From the NCBI GenBank assembly GCA_012516175.1, contig JAAYWZ010000072.1, positions 1 through 43,492 of the forward strand: a DNA stretch of 43,492 nt, given 5' to 3'. The position numbers and the translations under genes were made by a program. Positions 1-8,142 of the stretch are shown here, in pieces (positions within the stretch are counted from its first letter, which is position 1; each line of letters begins with the position of its first letter). Origin of the DNA: Bacilli bacterium (lineage in GTDB: Bacteria; Bacillota_I; Bacilli_A; Haloplasmatales; Haloplasmataceae). The notes below the pieces were generated by a model. That model did not search any database. It was not told the origin of the DNA and saw only the letters and a program-made list of their open reading frames with translations.

Positions 1-1
1 A

Positions 2-1384
2 ATCTATCCCGAAAGATTCGCTAATGGTAATAAAGAAAACGACCCAAAAGATGTCCTTGAATGGGGAAGTGTGCAAAACGTTAAAAACAATATGTTCTTT
101 GGTGGTGATTTAGAAGGAGTAATCGAAAAACTTGATTATCTAGCTAATCTTGGTATTAATGGTATCTATTTCACCCCTATCTTCACATCACCAAGCAGTC
201 ATAAATATGACATAACGAATTATTTTGAAGTTGATCCGCAATTTGGGGATATAAATATTTTGAAAACACTTGTAAAAGAAGCGCATAAGCGTAGAATTAG
301 GGTTATGCTTGATGCAGTTTTCAACCATTGTAGTTTTTATCATCCGTTTTTTCAAGATGTCTTAAAAAATGGTGAAAACTCACAATATAAGGATTACTTT
401 CATATAAAGAGATTTCCTGTGTTTGAAGGCAATCCTAAAGATTTCCATTTTGATGATGAAAACAATGTGTTAAATTACGATACCTTTGCGTTTACACCAT
501 TTATGCCAAAATGGAACACAGTACATCCTAAGGTGAAAGAATATTTGCTTGATGTAGCGAAGTTTTGGATCAAAGAATGTGATATCGATGCTTGGCGTTT
601 AGATGTTTCAAATGAAGTAGATCATGCATTTTGGCGTGCCTTTAGAAAAGTTTGTGACGAAACGAAACCCGACTTCTTTATTGTTGGTGAAAATTGGGAT
701 GATGCCTACGCTTGGTTACAGCCAGACCAAATGCATTCAGTGATGAATTATGAGTTTATGTTTCCCGTCTGGAGTTTCTTTGGTCATAGATCAATAAAAG
801 CTACTGAATTTAAAAATCAAATTAATAAACTCTTATGCTTATATCCAAAAAATATTAGTGAGTATTTATTTAATCTCCTCGATAGTCATGATACAACCAG
901 AATTCTTAATATCTGCCAAGGCAAAAAACAATTAATGAAGTTAGCCTATGTCTTTCAAATGACTATTGGGGGAACACCAGTTGTTTATTACGGCGATGAA
1001 GTAGGCTTAGCAGGTGGACATGACCCAGATAACCGTAGATGCATGATTTGGGATGAAAAATTTCAGGACCTAGATATGTTTAAACATATTCAAAGGTTAA
1101 TAAGTTTAAGAAAAACATATCCACTAATGCGAGAACTTGATATAAAATGGGTAGATACAAATGATGCTACGAATCATTTAATCTATAAAAAACAAACAAA
1201 AGATGACACCCTTTATATTGTCATCAATAATCAAAATCAACATTTAAACCTTATGCATGAAGAGTTAGTTGGCGATTTCTACGATGTATATAACGATAAG
1301 ATTATTACTATTAAATCTAGTTATATCGTTAACCCATATGGATTTTTAATTTTAAAAAAATTAAATAATAAAAAAGATAAATAA
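2..1384 (+). CDS. Cyclomaltodextrinase/neopullulanase-type GH13 alpha-amylase (5' end outside window)
   Basis: Hydrolyses cyclodextrins, pullulan or maltodextrins in the cytoplasm. The frame is open from base 2 and begins IYPERFANG, a sequence typical of GH13_20 enzymes just before the barrel, so the N-terminal domain and start codon lie upstream; the GTG at 71 is internal. The four GH13 regions are intact: DAVFNH, WRLDVSNEVDH (nucleophile Asp), VGENWDD (acid Glu) and LLDSHDTTR (stabiliser Asp). A C-terminal beta domain follows. It is convergent with the glgP operon and shares an intergenic hairpin with it. Exact substrate preference cannot be read from the sequence; maltogenic amylase is an equivalent name. 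Confidence 0.9.
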   Translation: MYPERFANGNKENDPKDVLEWGSVQNVKNNMFFGGDLEGVIEKLDYLANLGINGIYFTPIFTSPSSHKYDITNYFEVDPQFGDINILKTLVKEAHKRRIRVMLDAVFNHCSFYHPFFQDVLKNGENSQYKDYFHIKRFPVFEGNPKDFHFDDENNVLNYDTFAFTPFMPKWNTVHPKVKEYLLDVAKFWIKECDIDAWRLDVSNEVDHAFWRAFRKVCDETKPDFFIVGENWDDAYAWLQPDQMHSVMNYEFMFPVWSFFGHRSIKATEFKNQINKLLCLYPKNISEYLFNLLDSHDTTRILNICQGKKQLMKLAYVFQMTIGGTPVVYYGDEVGLAGGHDPDNRRCMIWDEKFQDLDMFKHIQRLISLRKTYPLMRELDIKWVDTNDATNHLIYKKQTKDDTLYIVINNQNQHLNLMHEELVGDFYDVYNDKIITIKSSYIVNPYGFLILKKLNNKKDK

Positions 1385-1460
1385 TTAGATGAAATCGATA
1401 AAATGATAAAATAATTAACTAAGCAAAATGTAAAGTTAATATTTAAATAAAAAAAACTAT

Positions 1461-1556
1461 AAAAGAGGCTATAATGATGTAATCCCCTTTCTGTTGGATA
1501 GTACATTTTTCTTTGTACTATCTACTTAAAGGGGATTATATCAAATGGCCTCTTTT
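1461..1556. terminator. Long imperfect hairpin between convergent genes, probable bidirectional terminator
   Basis: Three nested complementary arm pairs: 1461-1469 with 1548-1556 (AAAAGAGGC/GCCTCTTTT), 1480-1490 with 1528-1538 (TAATCCCCTTT/AAAGGGGATTA) and 1497-1505 with 1514-1522 (GATAGTACA/TGTACTATC), the last with an 8-base loop. The outer arms end in A or T runs on both sides, as expected where transcripts from both strands stop. At about 96 bases it is much longer than an ordinary terminator. Confidence 0.6.
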
Positions 1557-1568
1557 ATTCTATATTTA

Positions 1569-3989
1569 TTATAAAGAGAGGTGTTCAAGTTTCCAAATTT
1601 CCCCAGCATATTGAGTGATTGTACGATCACTTGAGAAGAAGGATGAATTCGCAATATTTATTAAAGCCATTTCTAACCATTTATCTTGATTCTTATATAA
1701 CTGATTAGCGTATCTTTGAGCTTTGGCATAAGCTTCAAAGTCTTTTAATACAAAGAAGTAATCACCACGGTTTATCAAATTATCATAGATATCGATAAAC
1801 TCTTTTTGATCAACACTCGTAAAGAAACCGTTAATTAATTGATCAACAACTCTCTTTAAGATGGGGGTGTTTTCATAAACATCTCTTGGATTATAATCTT
1901 TATTCTTGTAATGAGCTGTTACTTCTTCAGCTGTCATCCCAAAGATAATCGCATTTTCAGGGCCAACTAAATTTACAATTTCGATGTTGGCACCATCTAA
2001 GGTTCCAAGTGTAATGGCTCCATTCATCATTAACTTCATATTTCCTGTTCCTGAGGCTTCTTTTGATGCCGTAGATATTTGCTCCGATATATTGGCGGCA
2101 TTCATGATTAACTCAGCATACGAAACATTATAGTTCTCTACAAATACCACTTTGATTTTCTTATTGACTTCTTCATCTTTGTTAACTTTTTCCGCAATCG
2201 TATTGATTAATTTAATTATCTTTTTTGCCATATAGTAACTACCAGCTGCTTTAGCTCCAAAGATAAAGGTTTGGGGATAAAATGAATCGTAGAATTCTTT
2301 ATCCTCTTTTAAAGTATTATATAAATGCATGATATGTAAGGCATTCATCAATTGCCGCTTATATTCATGAAGTCGTTTAACTTGGACATCAAAAATAGAA
2401 TTGACATCTATTTTAATGCCTTCTTTTTTCAAAATATAATCTGCAAGAATTTGCTTACGTGTTTGTTTAACTAAATAGAATTCCTTTTTCACCGTTTCAT
2501 CTTTAACATAATCATTTAATTTACTTAAACGATTAATGTCACTTTCCCAACCCTCACCGATGTATTTATTTAAGAATTCCATTAATTCGGGGTTAGTATG
2601 ATATAACCAGCGGCGATGAGAAATACCATTTGTTTTATTATTAAACTTATTTGGGAATAATTGATTAAAATCTTTCATTTCCACTTCTTTTAAGATTTTC
2701 GTATGTAATTCAGCCACACCATTTACACTAAATGAGCCTACGATACATAAATGTGCCATATGAATAAGGTTATTGCTTATTATCGCTAAAGAATTTACTC
2801 TTGGATCATCTTTACCATATTTATCAATAAGTACTTCTCTAAATCGAGCATCAATTTCCTGAATGATTTGATAAATTCTTGGTAACAATGGCGCAAAGTA
2901 ATGAACAGGCCATTTTTCTAAAGCTTCCGCTAATATCGTATGATTTGTATATGCACAAGTTTTTGATGTAATCTCCCAAGCCTTCTCAAAGGTATAATTT
3001 TCTTCATCCATTAAAATGCACATTAATTCAGGTATAAGTAATGTGGGATGGGTATCATTAATATGTAACGTTACTTTTTCAGCGAAATTTTCTAAAGTTC
3101 CATATGTCTTTTTATGTTCAATAATAATCCGTCTTAAACCAGCACAAACAAAGAAGTATTGTTGTTTTAATCGCAATATCTTACCTTCATCAGTAGAATC
3201 ATCAGGATATAACGACTCGGAGATTTTTCTTACACTTGCTTCATAAACATCTGCATCGATATTCTCGGGATACTTACCGTAAGGTTCTGCTTTCCAAAGC
3301 GTTAAGGTATTGGTTGCCTTTGTTTTATCACCAACGATTGGTATATCATATGGTATAGCTTTTACATATTGGGCATTAACTAATTTAATAACTTTTTTAC
3401 CATTAACAATTTCTTCTTGAACTTCACCATAGAATGGTACAATTACTGCTTCATCTTCTTTACAAATTTCCCATGCATAACCATGTTCGAGCCAATCTTC
3501 AGGCAACTCAACTTGATATCCATTGACAAATTTTTGGGTAAAAAAACCTTTTTGATAACGAACACTCACACCATGACCCGGATAAGAAAGCGATGCTAAT
3601 GAGTCTAAGAAACAAGCAGCAAGTCTTCCTAAACCACCATTTCCTAGTCCGGCATCTGTTTCAGCATCTTCAACATCATTAATATTAATCCCTAATTCGT
3701 CAAAAGCTTCTTTAACAACTTTATATATACCTAAATTCATCAGGTTATTCGTAAGTAATCTTCCCATTAAAAATTCCATTGAGAAATAATATACTTGTTT
3801 CAATTGTTTTTCCTTAATAGTCTTATGTGTTAACTCCCAATTAGTCATTATTAATTCTTTAACTAATGAGGCTAATGCCATGTATTGTTGATAGGGAGTA
3901 GAGTCTTTTAAATCGACTTGATAATCGTTGGCTAGTTTTGCGGTAAATGCGGAAATAAAGGCATCTTTATCTTGAAATATTTGAAGCAT
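1569..3989 (-). CDS. glgP: Glycogen/maltodextrin phosphorylase
   Basis: Releases glucose-1-phosphate from the non-reducing ends of alpha-1,4-glucans with pyridoxal phosphate as cofactor, in the cytoplasm. At 806 residues it has the usual length of bacterial GT35 phosphorylases. Landmarks are the N-terminal YYFSMEFLMGR block, the substrate/PLP pocket GNGGLGRLAACFLDS, HINDTHP, and the PLP site EASGTGNMK with the Schiff-base lysine at about residue 652 followed by GTLDGANIEI. The start ATG is preceded by a purine-rich GAGAGGAAGTGG. It is the last gene of a three-gene operon with two GH13 hydrolases, 26 bases behind the preceding gene, which fits phosphorolysis of stored or imported maltodextrin. 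Confidence 0.96.
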   Translation of the reverse strand: MLQIFQDKDAFISAFTAKLANDYQVDLKDSTPYQQYMALASLVKELIMTNWELTHKTIKEKQLKQVYYFSMEFLMGRLLTNNLMNLGIYKVVKEAFDELGININDVEDAETDAGLGNGGLGRLAACFLDSLASLSYPGHGVSVRYQKGFFTQKFVNGYQVELPEDWLEHGYAWEICKEDEAVIVPFYGEVQEEIVNGKKVIKLVNAQYVKAIPYDIPIVGDKTKATNTLTLWKAEPYGKYPENIDADVYEASVRKISESLYPDDSTDEGKILRLKQQYFFVCAGLRRIIIEHKKTYGTLENFAEKVTLHINDTHPTLLIPELMCILMDEENYTFEKAWEITSKTCAYTNHTILAEALEKWPVHYFAPLLPRIYQIIQEIDARFREVLIDKYGKDDPRVNSLAIISNNLIHMAHLCIVGSFSVNGVAELHTKILKEVEMKDFNQLFPNKFNNKTNGISHRRWLYHTNPELMEFLNKYIGEGWESDINRLSKLNDYVKDETVKKEFYLVKQTRKQILADYILKKEGIKIDVNSIFDVQVKRLHEYKRQLMNALHIMHLYNTLKEDKEFYDSFYPQTFIFGAKAAGSYYMAKKIIKLINTIAEKVNKDEEVNKKIKVVFVENYNVSYAELIMNAANISEQISTASKEASGTGNMKLMMNGAITLGTLDGANIEIVNLVGPENAIIFGMTAEEVTAHYKNKDYNPRDVYENTPILKRVVDQLINGFFTSVDQKEFIDIYDNLINRGDYFFVLKDFEAYAKAQRYANQLYKNQDKWLEMALINIANSSFFSSDRTITQYAGEIWKLEHLSL

Positions 3990-4015
3990 ATTCTTTCCAC
4001 TTCCTCTCTAAATTA

Positions 4016-6097
4016 TTAATATAACTTAAAGATTTTAATCTCACCAGGTTGTAAATTTACGACAAGATTCTGATTATCATTAACTTGATAGCCATCTATA
4101 TCATCATAACTTGAATATATTAAAGAAAGGTTTTCTTTTATGTATTCATTAATTAAAGCAAGTTTTTGCTTTTTTTCAAAAGGATTTATATTCACAAACA
4201 CTAATAGATAGTAATTATCACCTTTAAGAGCATAACTAATACTATCTTTTTTATTTGGTTCAACATTTATCGGAATAAAGTTATTAGGATCAGTAATTGT
4301 ATCTAAGTATTCTTTACGAATACTTGCGACTTTTTCAAGATTATCAGGAATATCCCAACGCTTTTCATGTAAATAGTGGAAAGCGTAACGATCAAATAAC
4401 GCCAGTTTGCCATAGTATGGATCATCTGGATCTAACATATCTAAATCATTACCACTAACATCAAGTCCAGTATTCATGGGTTGTGGTTCATAAACTTCTT
4501 GACCAGAATTGATAAATGGCACACCATTAGGGACAAACATATTTAAAATGGTAAGCATTTTGGCTAGCACTTCTCTACCTTCCCGCGCAGCCAATCTTGG
4601 TGTATCATGGGTCTCACCACACGCAAAAACAGGGCATTCTAATTTAGGAACTTGATAAATAAAATCATATAAGTGCTCTTTATAGCGTGGTTCATGCCAG
4701 AAACCATCACCAATAATCATGTTGTAGCCAAGATTTTTCGCCTTTTCCGCATTAGCAGTTGAAAGTTCTTCCGCAATAAAACAGAAATTTGGATCAATTT
4801 CCCTTGCTTTCCTAATAATCATATCTAGCAAATCACTTGAAAGAGCATGACCCATATCAATCCTTGCACCATCAATTCCAAAGCGTTTTTGATAATATGG
4901 AATAATATCAGATAATGTATTCCATAACTCTATATTTGGTTTTTCCCCTTGATATAAGTTACATTTGATAGTATCAAAAAGAATATAAGGTGGTACATCT
5001 TCACCAGGTTTTAAATATTTCTTTAATTCATGTTGTGTTAAAACAGGATGGTCTAAATACATTCTAAAGAAAGTAACATCGGACCAAGGTGGTTGGGGGT
5101 CATTAATTTGATCAGAAAAGGCTGGCGCAATCTGAATATTATACTCTTTTTTGATTAAGTCTGAAAAACTTCCTTGAGGATTTTTCTTATATTCTAAAAC
5201 TAATTCTTCATATTTTTTAGCGTCTAAAGTTTTGGGGTCATAAGAGAAACGTCTTATATGGTCCCTAACAGATTTTGATTTATATACTTCATGTAAAACT
5301 TCAGGATTCGGTGGTGTGAGTTTTCCTAAACTAGGTACTGTAGGTGGGTAATAGTTTGGAAATTCATCACACTTAATCCAATAAAACCAATCGGGATGGT
5401 CAATTATAAAATCATTTTCAATCGCATTTGTTCGGGGTATGATGTCAATCATCACTTTCATTCCAAGAATATGACATGCTTCCACAAAAGCTTGAAATTC
5501 ATCTTCGACAGTTAAGTCATCTTTCGTAATTGGATCTTTTAAGTTAGGATCGATCTCATAGAAATTAGATACACTATAAGGTGACCCTAACTCCCCTTTT
5601 TTATCTTTTAAAGAGTATTTCGATATCGGCAACATATAAACGACATCGATACCCATTTTTTTAAATAATGGTAATAGTGCTAGCGTCTTTACAAATGTAC
5701 CTGTATCTTTTAAACCATATGTGTTTATATCATCTAAAGTACCATTGCCATCATGATCCCAGGCTGTCGAGGTACGAATCATCATCGAATAAACAACGCT
5801 CTTTTTTATCCATTCGCCACCACTAATATTAGTTTCAATTATTTGATGGATCGGTTTACTATAATCAACATTCTCGTTGCGTTGAGGTAAGATATAAGAA
5901 CGGATGACTTCATAATAAAAATTATATGGATTAACAATTAATTCTCCTGAACTAGTTTTAATCATTTCTTCGCCTTGATAATTCCAAGCGTTCCATAAAT
6001 CAGGTACAGTATAGTTATAAGGCTTATGGTTATTATATTTCTTTAAAACATTCATTAACTGTACTAATTTGCTTGTTTTTTCTAGCCCTTCAGCCAT
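4016..6097 (-). CDS. Divergent GH13 (alpha-amylase superfamily) glycosidase, cytoplasmic
   Basis: A 693-residue protein without signal peptide. A (beta/alpha)8 barrel of GH13 type is shown by GARIDMGH (nucleophile Asp at about 414), FIAEELSTA (acid Glu) and CGETHDTPRLA (stabiliser Asp), so the catalytic triad is present. Region I is unusual: IDIIPRTNA in place of the DxxxNH seen in most amylases, followed by HPDWFYWI, an arrangement reminiscent of GlgE-like or glucanotransferase-like members. A putative calcium-type loop DHDGNGTLDD lies near residue 115. The C-terminal beta domain ends at the stop. It sits between alpha-glucosidase and glgP in one operon with a strong AAGGGGAG ribosome site, so an alpha-glucan substrate is likely; the exact reaction is not known. 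Confidence 0.8.
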   Translation of the reverse strand: MAEGLEKTSKLVQLMNVLKKYNNHKPYNYTVPDLWNAWNYQGEEMIKTSSGELIVNPYNFYYEVIRSYILPQRNENVDYSKPIHQIIETNISGGEWIKKSVVYSMMIRTSTAWDHDGNGTLDDINTYGLKDTGTFVKTLALLPLFKKMGIDVVYMLPISKYSLKDKKGELGSPYSVSNFYEIDPNLKDPITKDDLTVEDEFQAFVEACHILGMKVMIDIIPRTNAIENDFIIDHPDWFYWIKCDEFPNYYPPTVPSLGKLTPPNPEVLHEVYKSKSVRDHIRRFSYDPKTLDAKKYEELVLEYKKNPQGSFSDLIKKEYNIQIAPAFSDQINDPQPPWSDVTFFRMYLDHPVLTQHELKKYLKPGEDVPPYILFDTIKCNLYQGEKPNIELWNTLSDIIPYYQKRFGIDGARIDMGHALSSDLLDMIIRKAREIDPNFCFIAEELSTANAEKAKNLGYNMIIGDGFWHEPRYKEHLYDFIYQVPKLECPVFACGETHDTPRLAAREGREVLAKMLTILNMFVPNGVPFINSGQEVYEPQPMNTGLDVSGNDLDMLDPDDPYYGKLALFDRYAFHYLHEKRWDIPDNLEKVASIRKEYLDTITDPNNFIPINVEPNKKDSISYALKGDNYYLLVFVNINPFEKKQKLALINEYIKENLSLIYSSYDDIDGYQVNDNQNLVVNLQPGEIKIFKLY

Positions 6098-6125
6098 AAT
6101 TTTTACTCCCCTTCATCCAAAACTA

Positions 6126-7835
6126 TTAATTATCGATTTTTTTTCGATATACTAATGCTTCATATGGTCTTAAAATCAACTCTCTCCTTATTTCTTGACC
6201 TTCATAATTACTTATAATTAAATCAAAGTTATCTATGTTTATTTCTTCAGGTATATTCACTTCAACAATATTTTCGAAGAAGTTACATAATACAATATAT
6301 ATTTCATCATCTAATTCTCGTGTATATATAACGATATTTTCATCATCTTCTAAGAAAAGGTTAAATTTACCGTATATTAATGTCTTGCTGTTTTGTCTAA
6401 TTTTTAATAATTTTTGATAATAATGATAAATTGAATCTTCATCTTGAAGATTATCTTTAACATTTATATATACATAATTTGGATTTACACTAATCCATGG
6501 TTGTACTTTTGAGAATCCTGCATAAGGTGAATCATCCCATTGCATGGGTGTTCGCGCATTATCACGACTGCGTTTATGTATGCGGTCCATAATTTCTTCA
6601 TGACTGGCAATTCCCTTACCAACTGTTTCACGATAAAGAGTAAAAATCTCAACATCTCGATAATCTAATAATGATTCAAAGGCTACATTAGTCATACCAA
6701 TTTCTTCACCTTGATATATGATGGGTGTCCCACCCATCATATAAAGCGTTGTTGCCAACATTTTCGCACTCAAATTATGATACTTAGGTGAATCATTTCC
6801 ATAATGGCTTACTACCCGCGGTTGGTCGTGATTAGACCAATAAAGAGTATTCCAAGCTTTTCCATACATGTTTACTTGATACTTTTTAAAGGACTTCTTC
6901 AATAATGGTAATTCCAGTTTTTTATATGACCATTTACCAGGAACATGGGGTGATCCTTCTGAATCTTCATCAACCCAGCAGTGATCAAAAGTTATCAACA
7001 TGTCAAACTCATTTCGATCATATGCGCAATATTTTAACGCATCTTCGATGGTTGCTCCTCCTGCTTCACCGATTGTGACTATATCATAGCCCGCAAGAGC
7101 TTTTTGGCGCATTTCCCTAATATATTCATGAACTTTTGGACGATTACTAAATTCAAAATAACATCCCGAATATTGCCGTCCAGGCAAGGTAGGATGATTA
7201 GGAAACCCCATATTTTTATCTAAATGAGCTACAGCATCAACTCGAAAACCATCAACGCCTTGATTTAGCCACCATCTAATCATTTCATAAATATCATTAC
7301 GCATATTTTCATTAGTCCAATTTAAATCAGGCATTTTCTTCGAGAAAATGTGCATATAGTAAGAATCAGTTGTCGCATCATATTCCCATACGGAACCACC
7401 AAAAAATGATTCCCAGTTGCTTGGTAATGAACCATCTGGCCGAGCTTTTCGCCAAATATAATAATCTCGATAAGGATTATTTTCACTAGACCGAGATTCG
7501 ATAAACCATGGATGTTCATCACTAGTATGATTGAGAACTAAATCGATAATTAAGCGCATGCCACGTGCATGTAATTCCTCAATGAGTTGTTTGATATCAT
7601 CTAAAGTACCGTACTCAGGAGCGACATTATAGAAATCACTGACGTCATATCCATTATCATCCATTGGTGATTCATAAAATGGGCATATCCAAATCGCAGT
7701 GACTCCCAAATCTTTTAAATAGTCTAATTTCTTGATTATCCCTTGAAGATCACCAATTCCATCATTATTTGAATCATAAAAACTTCGAGGGTAGATTTGA
7801 TATATTACGGCTTCTTTCCACCATGCATTTCTCAT
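6126..7835 (-). CDS. malL: Alpha-glucosidase, oligo-1,6-glucosidase family (GH13_31), probable exo-alpha-1,4 specificity
   Basis: Cuts terminal glucose from malto-oligosaccharides. Opens with the family signature WWKEAVIYQIYPRSF and has IIDLVLNHTSDEHPWF (region I), GFRVDAV (nucleophile Asp200), TIGEAG (acid Glu) and YWSNHDQPR (stabiliser Asp). Length 569 matches Bacillus MalL and trehalose-6-phosphate hydrolases (550-570). The residue after the nucleophile is Ala201. In this subfamily Val at that place goes with alpha-1,6 cleavage, and Ala or Thr with alpha-1,4 cleavage (established from isomaltase/maltase comparisons), so an alpha-1,4 preference is inferred. First gene of the operon, preceded by AGGAGAGG, a sigma-A promoter and a palindromic operator. 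Trehalose-6-phosphate hydrolase is the main alternative but less likely. Confidence 0.92.
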   Translation of the reverse strand: MRNAWWKEAVIYQIYPRSFYDSNNDGIGDLQGIIKKLDYLKDLGVTAIWICPFYESPMDDNGYDVSDFYNVAPEYGTLDDIKQLIEELHARGMRLIIDLVLNHTSDEHPWFIESRSSENNPYRDYYIWRKARPDGSLPSNWESFFGGSVWEYDATTDSYYMHIFSKKMPDLNWTNENMRNDIYEMIRWWLNQGVDGFRVDAVAHLDKNMGFPNHPTLPGRQYSGCYFEFSNRPKVHEYIREMRQKALAGYDIVTIGEAGGATIEDALKYCAYDRNEFDMLITFDHCWVDEDSEGSPHVPGKWSYKKLELPLLKKSFKKYQVNMYGKAWNTLYWSNHDQPRVVSHYGNDSPKYHNLSAKMLATTLYMMGGTPIIYQGEEIGMTNVAFESLLDYRDVEIFTLYRETVGKGIASHEEIMDRIHKRSRDNARTPMQWDDSPYAGFSKVQPWISVNPNYVYINVKDNLQDEDSIYHYYQKLLKIRQNSKTLIYGKFNLFLEDDENIVIYTRELDDEIYIVLCNFFENIVEVNIPEEINIDNFDLIISNYEGQEIRRELILRPYEALVYRKKIDN

Positions 7836-7868
7836 CTTATCCTCTCCTATTACACTTACCTAATTTTT

Positions 7869-7897
7869 ATCTTATTATAAGGAAAAATGAAAGTCAA
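7869..7897 (-). promoter_or_regulatory. Sigma-A promoter of the malL-GH13-glgP operon
   Basis: On the minus strand TTGACT (7892-7897), a 17-base spacer and TAAGAT (7869-7874), located 34 bases before the alpha-glucosidase start codon. A second TATAAT overlaps the spacer but has no matching -35 box. Confidence 0.6.
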
Positions 7898-7911
7898 AAA
7901 CTAATTTGTGT

Positions 7912-7923
7912 GTAATCGATTAC
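7912..7923. promoter_or_regulatory. Perfect palindrome GTAATCGATTAC, likely LacI/MalR-family operator
   Basis: A 12-base perfect palindrome with the central CG typical of LacI-family operators (cre and MalR boxes), 14 bases upstream of the -35 box of the maltodextrin operon. That position would suit activation or repression by a sugar regulator. No regulator gene of this family lies in the window. Confidence 0.5.
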
Positions 7924-8103
7924 CGCTTTTCATCTCATAATTCATATCCTTATATGAAATTCTGTATGACAAATTTGAAGTAAGAGATAATATACAAAAA
8001 AATATCGCTTACTCGATAATACGATATCTTTTAAATCTTAGTAATATGTCGAAAATATCGACTATTTTGATAATATTCCCCAATAATTATTAGTTGCATT
8101 ATC
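7924..8103. other. Non-coding spacer, AT-rich, with a small inverted repeat
   Basis: Together with the flanking promoter and terminator this makes a 307-base gene-free stretch. No credible reading frame or RNA gene was seen. The only structure is GTCGA-AAATA-TCGAC at 8048-8062 and a loose ATATCG...CGATAT pair around 8010-8035; either could be a regulator site, but neither is convincing. Confidence 0.4.
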
Positions 8104-8142
8104 AAAAAAAAGAGGCTTGTAACCTCTTTATTGTTACAAGCC
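8104..8142 (-). terminator. Rho-independent terminator after the pullulanase-like gene
   Basis: Directly after the TAA stop: a perfect 10-bp stem GGCTTGTAAC (8133-8142 on the minus strand) with GTTACAAGCC (8114-8123), 9-base loop, then a run of seven T on the minus strand (8104-8110). Confidence 0.9.

Noticed and set aside
1321-1506. Open frame on the minus strand covering the cyclomaltodextrinase end
   Set aside because: Antisense to a real gene end and the intergenic hairpin; low-complexity Phe/Leu/Asn translation, no ribosome site.
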